Shown one piece after another: positions 1 to 10,695 of a DNA stretch of 64,000 bases. The DNA comes from Secundilactobacillus paracollinoides DSM 15502 = JCM 11969. Lineage in GTDB: Bacteria > Bacillota > Bacilli > Lactobacillales > Lactobacillaceae. A program made the position numbers and the translations under genes. Below the pieces are notes generated by a model. That model was given only the letters and a program-made list of their open reading frames with translations. It did no database searches and was not told where the DNA came from. Where the stretch lies: contig NZ_BBAG01000011.1 of NCBI RefSeq assembly GCF_001311135.1, positions 1 through 64,000 on the forward strand. The letters are read 5' to 3'. Numbering within the stretch: the stretch's first letter is position 1; each line of letters opens with the position of its first letter.

Positions 1-150
1 CAATGTTTTAGTTCAAAAGTGAGAGGCTTTTTCATTTACACATAAAATTTGACACTCTCATTTCGAATTTTTTCTGCATTTGTAATAATAAGCAGTAACT
101 TAATAGTGTTTTTAAAACATTAACGCTTAAGGGGAAAATCTAATTTTAAA

Positions 151-199
151 AAACAGTTGCCGGCTAACGCTGATTTATCAGCGTTAGCGGCAACTGTTT
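151..199. terminator. long perfect hairpin, terminator-like
   Basis: Arms of about 22 bases (151-173 and 178-199) pair almost perfectly around a 4-base loop. T runs follow on both strands (stronger on the minus strand), so it could stop transcription either way. The rest of 1-321 is AT-rich with no gene seen. Confidence 0.55.
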
Positions 200-321
200 C
201 GAAGTAAATTATTACTTTAATATCTCGGAAATAAAATGGAAACATAGGAAATATGAATGATATTAGTATTGAGATTGTAATCGCCGGTGATTATACAAAA
301 TAATGAATAGAGGTAATAATT

Positions 322-1257
322 ATGGCCGTGACAGCAACAAAATTTGTGACGTTTAGTGGACTGCGATATACAAATGCAGTTCAAACATTTTATGTGGGAA
401 CTACGTATATTTACGCATTACAGCGTATTGACACCGATGCCATTTTAACGCGATGTGATATGACTGGGGCACGTATTGATGATATGTATCTGACGAACTT
501 TGGGCATAGTGAAACGCTACAGTGGTTCAGTCATAAAGGAATTTCTTACTTCTGGATTGGTACTAAGGGTGAACAAACCTTAATAAGTGAAAATGATACA
601 ACTTATTGGGCAACTCAACTTGCTTGAATTACGTACGATCCATCTAAGACTGAGCCTAATGACTATAACTATACAGACGCAACAAGATTATCATCTGTTA
701 TCCGTGCCAATTACGATGGCTCATCGTCTGGTAATCTTACTCGGTTTGAAGCAGCTTTATCAAGCGACACAGATACACCAAGTAAAAAGCTTGAGTTGTT
801 AGTTCTCTCCATCAATGATGCCTCTCCTCGAATCGGTAATTATACAATTTATGATAATGAGGCTTTGAATGATATCTTAGATACGAACAAAGCTGCCGGT
901 CAGAAATTTACGTCGTTTCAAGATGTAACTGGTACTGTTTTGGCGTATGCGCCTTTAAACAAATTTCATGCCTATGGAGAAGTTGCTAACGAATCAATTC
1001 AAGGGTTAGAATTTTCAGATGGGCGTGCAATGTACTTTACAAGCGGTAGTAAAACACAGGAAACAAAAATTCAAAAATCGCTTTGGGAGTTCACCTCCAA
1101 TGAAGTTCAGACGATATCTGATGGTACTGTCGGTGTTACTGAAACTGAGGGTATTCAGCTAAAAGGTGACGATATCTACTTTGCCGTTGCACATTATACA
1201 GGGGATTCAGTTTCAGATAACTATATTTATACGGTTCCTAAATATATTTTTAGTTAA
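322..1257 (+). pseudogene. helveticin J-like class III bacteriocin, in-frame stop
   Basis: Bacteriolysin-type secreted or released protein of the helveticin J family, recognised from TTYIYALQRI near the N-terminus, a central LQWFSHKG..YFWIGTK block and NESIQGLEFSDG toward the C-terminus. ATG at 322 follows AGAGG with good spacing. The frame is open for 311 codons except for one TGA at 625-627; reading through it gives one continuous protein close to the family length (about 330). Helveticin J as I remember it has Arg at this point, so CGA to TGA is the simplest change. There is no signal peptide, as is usual for the family. A terminator follows at 1266. If the TGA is real, only a 101-residue fragment is made. 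Confidence 0.7.
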
Positions 1258-1265
1258 TTGTATTT

Positions 1266-1293
1266 AAAAAGCCTCCCAAGTTGGAGGCTTTTT
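1266..1293. terminator. bidirectional intrinsic terminator
   Basis: AAAAAGCCTCC / GGAGGCTTTTT stem with a 6-base loop. It lies between the convergent helveticin-like gene and the minus-strand secreted protein and has T runs on both strands. Confidence 0.85.
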
Positions 1294-1328
1294 GAATACA
1301 GCCATTAATGTTCCAAGGGACTCAATGA

Positions 1329-2134
1329 CTAGTTGGTTGGTTTTGCAAGGATAATACCAAGACCAGTATCATCTGTATCACCATAGTACTTATCAACATA
1401 ATAAATCCCAATTTGGTATCCTTTAAGTGATGCTCGTTTTGTGGCATTGTAGCTTCTGCGTTTAGAGCCGTCTCAATTTCTTGTAGGCGTGTTGTAGTTG
1501 AACGGGTGTCCTTATAACTGTGATAAAAATAGTTGTTAGCCTTACTTGGAATCACTGCATTACTATAGCTTTTATTAAATGTAACGGAATCATCTGCTAA
1601 CATATCACGGTTTTCAACATAGTTTGAAAGTGATAGGGATAGCGAGCTATTTGGGAAAAGCTTTAAAACATCTCTGGTTAGTTGCTGGGAGCTTGACTGG
1701 TTAATATAGGATTGATAATCGGAAGTCGAAGTGAATCCTTGCAGTGCGAGGTTGTTCCAAACGGCATAGTTTTTGTTATATCCCTTAGTTAAATAGCCAT
1801 GCCATACGTAGCCTTCAACATTGGTTTTATTGTTAGGCGTTGAAGCAATAACAGCGTAGTAAAGTGCACTTTTACCATTATGTTTAAGTGTGATAGCGGC
1901 AGTCGCATTCCAATTGGTATTGGGGTAATTTTTTAAATTATGGATCTTTTTTGTATGTGCTTTATTCCATACATAGGCGCTTTGCGATTTATTAGCGGCA
2001 TGATAAATTGGACGTGTCTGATAATATTCAGTATGAGTAATAGTGTAGCTACTTGCGTTAGCTTTTTTAATGCCTGGAGTGCCGATTCCTACAAGAGCGA
2101 TTGTCACAGCAAGGGCTAATTTGATTGGTTTCAT
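1329..2134 (-). pseudogene. secreted protein, paralogue of the next gene, C-terminal frameshift
   Basis: Unknown exported protein. Residues 1-27 are a classical signal peptide (MKPIKLALAVTIALVGIG..ANA-S). ATG at 2134 follows a GGGGGAG ribosome site. The mature part has a YVWNKAHTKKIHNLKNY block and a QQLTRDVLKLFPNSSLSLSL block, both shared with the gene at 2362-3291. Near 1459 the frame slips: the other frame continues with YNATKRAS, matching GYTASKRAS of the paralogue, and ends at TAG 1331-1329. One lost G (GGC to GC) explains it, and the repaired length is 268 codons. The function is not recognised; the architecture suggests a cell-surface or secreted stress-related protein. It converges with the bacteriocin-like gene. 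Confidence 0.65.
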
Positions 2135-2282
2135 GTTGTCTCCCCCAAAAAGGTAAATTGTAGTTTAATATTGTTCATTATAGTCTCTTATTATTATGGT
2201 TCAAGCGTTTCTGATTAATTTAACTGGTTGCTATAACTCAAGGTGCGCTTGAGTTAATGTTAATTTAAAGTAGTTTGATCAT

Positions 2283-2320
2283 TAAAAGAGACTATCCAGT
2301 TGTGGACAGTCTCTTTTTAA
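2283..2320 (-). terminator. intrinsic terminator
   Basis: AAAAGAGAC..GTCTCTTTTT hairpin directly downstream of the minus-strand gene that ends at 2362. Confidence 0.75.
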
Positions 2321-2361
2321 TGGGTTTAATTTGACGAAACAATGGAGAATATGACGGCTAA

Positions 2362-3291
2362 TTATTTAGCCTTTGCTATCGTAATGTGGTAGTTCAAGCT
2401 TTCTCCAATACTACTATTAGGGTATTGCGAGAGTTTTAACCCAGAGTACATCACGTTTTCATTGTCTTTATCGCTTGTTTCGTAAACGACATCATCAGCG
2501 ATTTGGATACCAATCACGTCGTTAGACATTGATGCCCGTTTAGAAGCAGTATAGCCGTTTTCATCGAGTATCTTTTCGACAGTTGCGACGCGTGAACTGA
2601 CCGGTTTTAGCGCAGTGCTGTTGAGATAAGCACCAATACTACGGTTGAAGTTAGATGATGTGTCGGTTCGATTTAAGCTTGAAATATTGACGAAATCCGT
2701 GTAACTAGTGTTTGCGAATGGTTTTGTTGCAGTAACGTTGTCAAACGATCTGAACAAGCTGACGCTAACTGGCGTGTTGGGGAAAAGCTTGAGGATGGCT
2801 CGCGTCAGGCGCTGGGTGCTGGCCGTCTTAAGATAATTAGTGTACGCTGTGTCGCTATTAAACATGTAAGGAGATTTTGCGATTGGCCGGTATAGATAAC
2901 CGCTCCATACAAGACCGTTTACCTTACTGTTAGAAGCGGATTGGATGGTATAGTATATGCTACTGCCGTTTTAAGATGTGTGCGTCGTCGCTCTGTTAAC
3001 ACGCCAAATAGTACTGCCATAGTTCTTGAGATTGTGGGTATGTTTGGTATGTGTGGTGTTCCAGATGTAGGCGTTTTTTTGCGTTGGTTTAGTGTAATAT
3101 GTTTCGACACGCTGTCCGTCAGATGTTGATGACCATGAGTAGGATTTAGCTTGAACGGTTGTCGCCACAGATATGCCAGCTAAAAGTGTGACAATTACTG
3201 AAACTGTTCTGATGACTGCTTTTTTATAAAACGTGATGCTGTCCTCTAATTTAAATTGGTTGTCCAAAGTATACACCCAGGCAAAATACAA
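2362..3291 (-). pseudogene. secreted paralogue of 1329-2134, in-frame stop
   Basis: Same family as the preceding gene. A signal peptide is followed by AYIWNTTHTKHTHNLKNY, and later by QRLTRAILKLFPNTPVSVSL. A TAA at 2973-2971 interrupts the frame. Translation on both sides is in the same frame and keeps family similarity (NGSSIYYTIQSAS, GLVWSGYLYR), so this is one substitution-type lesion or a compensated error. The only start in the frame is TTG 3291, but a better-placed ribosome site (GAGGAC) lies just before an ATC codon at 3237, where the signal peptide would begin more naturally; no ATG is present there. Product unknown. Tandem duplication with the downstream gene is likely. Confidence 0.6.
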
Positions 3292-3334
3292 CCATAGGTG
3301 AATCGGATATCCATAGGCTCAATCTGGCACTAAA

Positions 3335-3350
3335 AGTTTCACGTGAAACA
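3335..3350. other. parS-like ParB binding site
   Basis: The 16-base site AGTTTCACGTGAAACA contains the perfect palindromic core GTTTCACGTGAAAC. It differs from the Bacillus parS consensus only in the first base. See also 25726-25741. Confidence 0.75.
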
Positions 3351-3403
3351 ACGGTGTGCATTACAATTACTTTAGACTCTTACCGACAAATAAACGGCAC
3401 AGT

Positions 3404-3446
3404 AAAAGAGACCAGCAAGCCAATAGAGGTTGCTAGTCTCTTTTTT
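3404..3446. terminator. terminator of gltBD
   Basis: AAAAGAGAC.AGCAA / TTGCT.GTCTCTTTTTT stem immediately beyond the gltD stop. T runs are present on both strands. Confidence 0.8.
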
Positions 3447-3459
3447 GGAGACATAAGGC

Positions 3460-4895
3460 TCAGTCCACAGCCACCGATGCCATCTTCAAGGATGCATCGA
3501 CCTTTTCAGCACAGGTTCGGCCTTCATAGACGCCCCAGATCACGAGGTTTGGACCGCGGCGACAATCGCCTGCGACGTAGATCTGGCTGTCGTTGGTTGT
3601 GTAATCGTCGTGGCACTCGGTGATGTTGAACGCGTCAAATAACCACTGTTCTGCGCCTGTGAAGCCCATGGCGAGGAGGATCAGGTCAACATTGATGCGT
3701 TTTTCGGTGCCTTTGATCGGTTTGAAGTCCGGCCCCACCTCGCTGATCTCTGCTGCGGTAACGTGGCCGTTCTTGCCGAACACTTGCGTGGCTGTTGCCG
3801 AGTAGCTGGTGACGTCGCCAAACAACGACTGGGCTTCCAGCTGACCGTAACCGTGCTTTTTGACCATCGGCCACTCAGGCCACTGGTTCTGCGCGGTACG
3901 CTCGTCTGGCAGCGCGGGGTTGATCTCTAGCTGGGTGATGCCGGCTGCGCCCTGACGGATGACGGTACCGATACAGTCGTTTCCTGTATCGCCGCCTCCG
4001 AGGACGAGGACGTGCTTACCCTGGAGTTCCGTGGTAGCGCGAGTGCCATTTTTCAGGACGTGCTGCGTCGTCGTCTTCAGGTATTCGGCAGCCTGGTGCA
4101 CACCGTCGAGGTCGCGACCAGGAACGTTGAGCTCCCGCGCTTGGCGGCACCCGTACAGATGATGACCCTGTCAAAGTCCTGTTTCAGGTCGTCAGCCGAA
4201 ATGTCCTTGCCAATCTCGGTGTTAGCGACCAGCTTGACACCAATTTGTTTCAGGGCGTCGAAGCGGCGGTCAACCACTTCCTTCGGCAACTTCATGTTGG
4301 GAATGCCATACATCAGGAAGCCGCCAAACCGATCGTCACGCTCAAAAATGGTAACGGAGTGACCGAGCTGGTTTAGTCGCCAGGCAGCGGAAATACCGGC
4401 GGGACCGCTGCCGATCACGGCAATTTTCTTGCCGGTGCGGTTGTTAGGTTTGCCGGAGTCCACCACCCAGCCGTTTTCGAAGGCTTTTTCGATGATGAAT
4501 TTTTCGTTGTTGCGGATGGTGATGCCGGGGCCGTTCAGTGCCTGAACACAGGCAACTTCGCAGGGGGCCGGGCACACCCGTCCGGTCATGTCGGGCAGGT
4601 AATTAGTCCGCGTGAGCCGTTCGAAGGCGCGCTTGTCCTCGTTTTCGTAGACCATGTCGTTCCATTCGGGAATCAGGTTGTCGTTGGGACAGCCGCTGAC
4701 GGCCCGGTTACCGGCGTAGAAGAGCCCGTGGTGACAAAACGGGATCCCGCAGTTCATGCAACGGGCGGCCTGCTGGCGGCGGTCAGCGTCGTCGAGGTCC
4801 AGTTCCATGATGTTAAAGTCCTTGATACGTTCAGAAATAGGCCGCATGGGGTCGTCTTTACGATCGTATTTTAAAAAACCATTTGGATCTGCCAT
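3460..4895 (-). pseudogene. gltD: glutamate synthase small subunit, one frameshift
   Basis: NADPH-dependent electron-input subunit of glutamate synthase, working with GltB in cytosolic ammonium assimilation. N-terminal cysteine clusters for 4Fe-4S binding (CMNCGIPFC, GCPNDN, CPAPCEVAC) are followed by an FAD fold (VIGSGPAGISAA), and in the second half by a pyridine-nucleotide fold (VLGGGDTGNDCIG). ATG at 4895 follows GGAGG, 12 bases after gltB, so the two are cotranscribed. At about 4140 the frame breaks: AAGCGCGG should read AAGGCGCGG, restoring ARELNVPGRDLDG. The repaired length is 478 residues, normal for the family. Every motif is intact, so the lost G may be a sequencing error. Confidence 0.85.
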
Positions 4896-4906
4896 GTTTT
4901 AGCCTC

Positions 4907-7900
4907 CTATTGCTGGTCGTTCGTGGCAGCGAAGAAGGCCTTTGACACAACTTGGTCTTCTGGGATGCCGGCTTTTTGGTACTTGGCGATCAGGTCACGC
5001 ATCTTGTGGAAGTCGCGTGGGTAGACCTTGACGAAGTTTTGCTTCTGGTTGTCCCAGTCATCGAGGATCTGCTTGGCCTGAGCCGAGTTCGTGAAGTAGT
5101 AGTGCCGTGAAATGAGATCCTTTAAGTCGCTATCATCGTCGGATTCACCGAGTTTGTAGAGGTCGACGAGATCCTGGTTGCACTTGGATTTGAAATCATG
5201 GGTCCAGTCGTAGACGTAAGCAACTCCGCCAGACATACCGGCAGCGAAGTTCCGCCCCGTCCGGCCAAGGATGACGGCAACGCCGCCTGTCATGTACTCA
5301 CAACCGTTGTTGCCGATACCTTCAACCACGACCTTGGCACCGGAGTTTCGAACGGCAAACCGTTCACCAGCGCGGCCGTTGAAGTAGGCTTCACCACTGG
5401 TGGCCCCAAAGCAGGCCACGTTTCCGATAATGGGGGAGTGGGCGTAGAGCGCCTGCGCTTGTTTGGGCGCTGCAACGATCAAGCGACCACCAGAGAGACC
5501 TTTACCGGCGTAGTCGTTGGCTTCACCAGTGAGTTTGAGTTCCTGTCCCTGGGTGATAAAGGCGCCGAAGGACTGACCGGCAGTGCCTTTGTAGCTAACT
5601 TTCATGCGGCCAGGTTTAAGGCCGTCGTTACCGAAGTGACTGGCGATCCAGCCGCCCATACGGGCCCCAACAGCACGTTGCGTGTTATCAATCGGCAGGT
5701 CAACCGCTGTTTCGGTGTCGGCCTGCAAACTCGTTTCGGCAAACTGGTCCAGATCAGGCCAATCGTACTTCGGCTTGAACGGATCGGTGACCTTGCGTTC
5801 GATCGGGATGGTCTTTTGAATCAGCCGGTCGTAGTTCAGCGTCTTGGCCTTACCAGCTGGCACGTAGCGTGGTGTCAGGTGTTCGCCGTGACCCACCATT
5901 TGGTTCACGGTCCGGTAGCCGAGTTTGGCCATCGTTTCCCGCAGATCCTGTGCGAGGAAGCGCATCATGTTTTCCACGTATTCCGGCTTGCCGGCGTAGA
6001 GTCGACGCAGGTCGGGGTTCTGGGTGGTGATACCGACGGGGCAGGTGTTGAGGTTGCATTTGCGCATCATAACACAGCCGATCGAGACCATGGTCAGGGT
6101 AGCAAAGCTGAATTCCTCAGCGCCCAACATGATGGCCACGGCGATGTCGCGACCAGTCATGAGTTTCCCGTCAACTTCCAGCGTGGTCCGTTGCCGCAGG
6201 TTGTTCATTGCCAGCGTCTGGTGGGCGTCAGCAAGACCCATTTCCCACGGTAACCCGCAATCACGAGTGGAGTTACGCGGTGCGGCCCCGGTCCCGCCGT
6301 CGTACCCGGCGATAACCACGGTGTTCGCACCTGCTTTGACCACCCCGGTCGCAATTGTGCCGACTCCAGTGGAAGAAACGAGCTTCACGTTGATCTTGGC
6401 GTAAGGGTTGACCTGCTTGAGGTCGTAAATTAGCTGCGCCAGGTCTTCGATGGAGTAGATATCATGGTGCGGCGGCGGGGAGATCAGCTGCACGCCGGCA
6501 ATCGAGCCCCGGATACTTGCGACCCATGGGTAGGCTTTTTTGGCAGGCAGTTGACCACCCTCACCAGGCTTAGCCCCCTGGGCCATTTTAATTTGAATTT
6601 CTTCGGCACTCATCAGGTATTCGGTATTCACACCGAACCGCGCTGTTGGGACCTGTTTGATCTTACTGTTACGGTTCTCACCGTCGGCGCCGATCTTAAA
6701 CCGGTTGCGGTTCTCGCCACCCTCACCAGAGTTACTGCGGGCGCCCAGCCGGTTCATGGCGATCGCAATCGTTTCGTGGGCTTCTTCAGAAAGGGCCCCG
6801 AAACTCATGGCACCAGACTTGAACCGTTTGACGATGGCACTGACGGGTTCGACCTCGCTGATCGGCACGGCCTTGTTGCCGGCTTGGTCGATCTGCCACA
6901 TGGATCGCAGGGTAACGGGGTTATCTAGTGAATCTTGAGCCATTGTTTTTGCGTAGGTCTTGTATTCGTCGTAGTCGCCTGAGCGGACGGCCTTTTGGAA
7001 CCGGTAGATAGCCATCGGGTTGTACAGGTGCGCCTCGCCGTCTTCCTTAAATTGGAAGCTCCCGCCTGAGGCAGGTCGTCAATGGCCTTGCTGCTGTAGA
7101 TGTCGTCGTAGTGGCGTTTGGTCTCGGTCTCGATCTGGTCGAGTGAGATGCCGCCTAACCGACTTGGGGTCCCGGTAAAGTACTGGTTGACCACGTCGTC
7201 AGCGAGCCCAACTGCTTCAAACAGCTGGGCGCCTGATACCCGGCAACCGTCGAGATGCCCATTCGGCTCATGATCTTGATGATGCCCTTGGTGCCGGCAT
7301 CACAGTAAGTGTCGATCTGATCACCCAGCCGCGTTCCTTCAACGTTGCGAAGGCGCCGTAGGGGTGAATGGCAGCGGCACCGTAGCCCACGAGGCAGGCG
7401 AAGTGGTGGATCTCACACGCTTCACCGGTGTCCGCCACGATGGACGCATCGGTACCCTTACCCTGACGCACCAGGTCGTTGTGCAACCCGGCGACTGCTA
7501 GCAGGATCGGAATCGTCAGTTGTCCTTTTTGGGCGTGCTGGTCAGATAAAATCAGAATGGTGGCGCCGTTATCAATGGCGTTTTCGGCCTGCTTGAACAG
7601 GTCGTCTAACGCGTGCGCCAACCGGTTTGGCCGGTCGGTAATGTCGTAGGCCAGAGAGAGGGTGGCGACCTTCAACTCTGGCAGGTCCAGGGTCGTGAGT
7701 TTCGCGAAATCCTGATCGTTAAGTAACGGCGTTTCAATTTTGAGTTTTTGACAGTTCTCGGCAGCGTCCTTAGTGATGTCGGTATCGCGCCCGAGAAACA
7801 GCGTGGTACTAATGACGACCTGCTCACGCAGGGGGTCGATCGGCGGGTTCGTGACCTGGGCGAAGGACTGTTTAAAATAGGTAAACAGGGATTCAGCCTT

Positions 7901-9369
7901 GTGACTCAACACCGCAAGCGGCGAGTCAAAACCCATAGCGACGGTGGGATCACTGCCGTTTTCGGCCATTGGCATGATGGCTGTCTTGATCGCTTCGTAA
8001 GTGTACCCATACCGACGCCACAGGTGGTCCAGGTCGGTCGCACTCATCGTGTTGTCGGCCTTCACATCTGGTAGCGACTCGAGTGCCAACCGGTTCCCTG
8101 TTAACCACTGCTGGTACGGGTGCGCATTGGCGTATTTCTTTTTAAGGGCGTCTGTTTTATACAACTTGCCGGTACTGGTATCCACCAGCAGCATTTCTGC
8201 CGGTGCCAAGATCCCCTTATCCGCAATGTCGCCGGGGGCAATGTCGACCACGCCGGATTCAGAGGCAACGACCAGGAGGTTATCCTTGGTCAGGGTGTAG
8301 CGCGATGGCCGCAGCCCGTTCCGGTCCAAAAAGGCGCCGACTTGGATGCCGTCGGTGAAGCACAGGGCGGCCGGCCCGTCCCACGGCGCCATGAAGGTGG
8401 CGTTGTATTCGTCAAACGCGCGCTGCTGTTTCGGCAACTTTGCGTCTGGTCCCCAGGCTTCGGGAATCATCATCATGAGTGCCTGCGGAATATCGCGGCC
8501 GTGGCGGTAGAGGTACTCCATGCAGTTTTCGAGTTTGGCAGAGTCCGAATCGTCCTCGTCATAAATTTCGATACCGTGGCTAGTCATCCAGTTTTCGGCA
8601 CCCTTCAACGTGTTAATTTCACCGTTGTGGGCAAGAAAGCGGAACGGTTGCGCGCGGTTCCAGCTCGGAAACGTGTTGGTCGAGAACCGCGAATGGATCA
8701 GACAAATACAACTGGCCATGGTCTCGTCGTGCAGGTCCGGGTAAAACAGACCCACTTGGTAAGCGTGAAGCATGCCCTTATACACGATGGTCCGGCTGGA
8801 GAGGGAACAGATCGCCAGCGCTTCTGGATCATAGGTCTTTTCCAGTTGCCGTCGCAAATGATAGAGGCGGTCTTCAAACGGTCGGCCTGCCGCGCTGTCA
8901 TATGGGCGCTGGATGATAATTTGGATGAAACTGGGCATCGTCTGTTGGGCAGTCGGACCACAGTTTTCGTACACAAACGGTACGTTGCGCGTCCAGAGGA
9001 CTTGGAACCCGGCGTCGCTGATCTTTTGCGTGACGGCTTTTAGCATAATGTCGCGCGCCTGGGCATCGTGCGGCAGGAAGAATTGCCCCACCGCGTAGTC
9101 ACCCTTATCAGGCAGTGCGAGACCAGCCTGTTTCATTTGCTGTCTAAAGAAGGGGTCCGGCATCGCATCAGGATCCCGGCACCATCACCGGTGTCCGGTT
9201 CCGCACCCGTCCCGCCACGGTGGTTCATCCGCCGCAGCATCGTCAGCGCTTTTTCAACGAGGTCGTGACTCGCACGGCCATCGACCTGGGTAATAAACCC
9301 CATCCCACACGCATCATGCTCAAAGCGCGGGTCATACATCAGCTTCTCATGTGAAGTTGGGTTTTGCAT
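4907..9369 (-). pseudogene. gltB: glutamate synthase large subunit, four frameshifts
   Basis: Large subunit of glutamate synthase: an N-terminal class II amidotransferase releases ammonia from glutamine, and an FMN/3Fe-4S domain joins it to 2-oxoglutarate. Visible: the catalytic Cys in HDACGMGF (residue 21, so a short propeptide), the glutamate synthase centre, the Fe-S cysteines in CNLNTCPVG, and the C-terminal structural domain. Four single-base losses split the frame, at about 9166 (ATG[G]CG), 7328 (GG[C]CTG, or a CTGG unit lost), 7231 (CAG[G]GCG) and 7062 (GCGGG[N]AGC). Each repair restores family sequence such as GYQGAQLFEAVGLADD. The repaired length is 1488 residues, the normal size. 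First gene of gltBD. Confidence 0.85.
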
Positions 9370-9430
9370 TCAGAACACCTACTTTTACTTAACAGTCTCA
9401 ATTTTTGAATTTAGTGACACTTTTGGAAAT

Positions 9431-9451
9431 ATATTCTAATGATATTCTAAT
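9431..9451. promoter_or_regulatory. tandem ATATTCTAAT repeat upstream of gltB
   Basis: Two copies of ATATTCTAAT begin 11 bases apart (one helical turn), about 60 bases before the gltB start. This is a candidate regulator site or part of the promoter. No regulator gene lies next to it. Confidence 0.35.
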
Positions 9452-9793
9452 CTTAACGGGATTACAATGGGTTTTGCTAATAATTCTGATAATTTATTCA
9501 GGTTAGTTCGGTTTTTACTTCTTATTTTCGTGTGAAATTTGGATTAATAGACGTTATACAGTCGGAATTAATACCACTATGAATCCCTGTGAGGTTGGTA
9601 TTCTTCGACTTTTGGTCTTTGCTGACGTCTTGTTTATGCATTTTCAATCAGTAAGTCTTATGTTATTATCATTTAACTGGTGGATTATGATGAATTTAGT
9701 GTGACTTTAGCTAATAAATACTTACTAGATGATGGAATATTCAGTTTATATACATATGTGATATTTTCTGGGTGGGAGATTGCTGTTTTGTTC

Positions 9794-9830
9794 GTTCTGT
9801 TCCGCGATTTTGCGCTCCGTTGTGGTGGCT
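9794..9830 (+). repeat. family A fragment (left end only)
   Basis: Matches the first 37 bases of the family A copies at 13797 and 16912, then diverges. The rest of 9452-9865 is AT-rich and I see no gene in it. Confidence 0.7.
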
Positions 9831-9865
9831 ACTAGGTCAGTTCACAAACAGGTGATACGTCGCTC

Positions 9866-10118
9866 CATTCCACAATTTGGCACTCCGTGTAGTGGCTCGC
9901 GATGAAGCTAATTCGATTGTCGCCTTGCGCCACTCGAATGGATCTTCATCGTCTCGCACATCAGTAACCGACCAAAGAACGGTCGCTAACTGATGTCGAC
10001 ACCACAGCTCCGTGCCAAATTGTTCCATTCCACTAACGATGAGCTCACTTTTTACCACTAGTGAAGCATCGTAATGGCGTTAACCCATGTTCGACGAGAA
10101 TCCGCCCTCGACTGCTAG
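9866..10118 (+). repeat. family A structured repeat, copy A1
   Basis: Closing stem (AATTTGGCAC..GTGCCAAATT), hairpin 1 (GCGATGAAG..CTTCATCG), hairpin 2 of the CATCAGTAACCGACC type, a linker, then the conserved tail ending in CCTCGACTGCT. Non-coding. Confidence 0.85.
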
Positions 10119-10370
10119 TAAGTCCCTTGATAGCAATGCTTCACACGTAGATTAAGTGACCCATAATGATGACCCAACGTATCTTATGTGGCCGTACATA
10201 TCAGTGCTATTGAATTCACCAAACATTGGAAAGACCCGAATTGAAAGATGTCCGCATGACAAACGTCGGGTATTTCTATTTACACTTACAGAAAGATAAA
10301 GGCTGTTTTCAATTAAAGCGCTACAGTGCCTGGCGTCATCGTTCAAAGCTTATTACGATTGCGGATGACA

Positions 10371-10628
10371 AGCAGTCAAGGGCGGATTCTATACAAACTA
10401 GGGTTAATTCTTGGTTAATTCTCAGTTTATTGAATGGGTAAGCTGACAGTCAGTGACGTGGAGCGACTTGGCCCGGCGTTGTGGTGTCGATGGTAGTTGG
10501 CGACCGTTCTTTGGTCGATTACTACCATGCGAGCGAATGAGATCCATTCGAGAGCCGCATAGCGGAAATCGAATTAGCTCATTCACGAGCCACTTCAACG
10601 CCGGGCCAAATCGCGGAACAGAACGGAA
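10371..10628 (-). repeat. family A structured repeat, copy A2
   Basis: Inverted relative to A1 and separated from it by about 250 bases. The tail (AGCAGTCAAGGGCGGATT) comes first on the plus strand. Hairpin 2 is ATGGTAGT..CGACC / GGTCG..ACTACCAT, different in sequence from A1 but still paired. Hairpin 1 has GCTCATTCACGAG replaced on both arms. Confidence 0.85.
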
Positions 10629-10636
10629 TGACAACA

Positions 10637-10669
10637 CAAAAAGCCCCTAAGCAACCGCTTAGGGGCAAA
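10637..10669 (-). terminator. terminator of hom
   Basis: GCCCCTAAG / CTTAGGGGC stem followed by TTTTT on the minus strand, just beyond the hom stop. Confidence 0.85.
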
Positions 10670-10695
10670 AGTAACACATTAATATAGTAGAAACA

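Noticed and set aside
5198-6253. 351-codon open frame on the plus strand
   Set aside because: Lies wholly antisense to gltB, whose motifs are clear; no ribosome site, and the composition is that of a shadow frame.
8120-9043. 307-codon open frame on the plus strand
   Set aside because: Antisense to the amidotransferase domain of gltB; no recognisable protein features.
4907-9369. programmed frameshifting in gltB
   Set aside because: Four breaks in one gene, with none of the slippery heptamers or downstream pseudoknots expected; simple base loss fits all.
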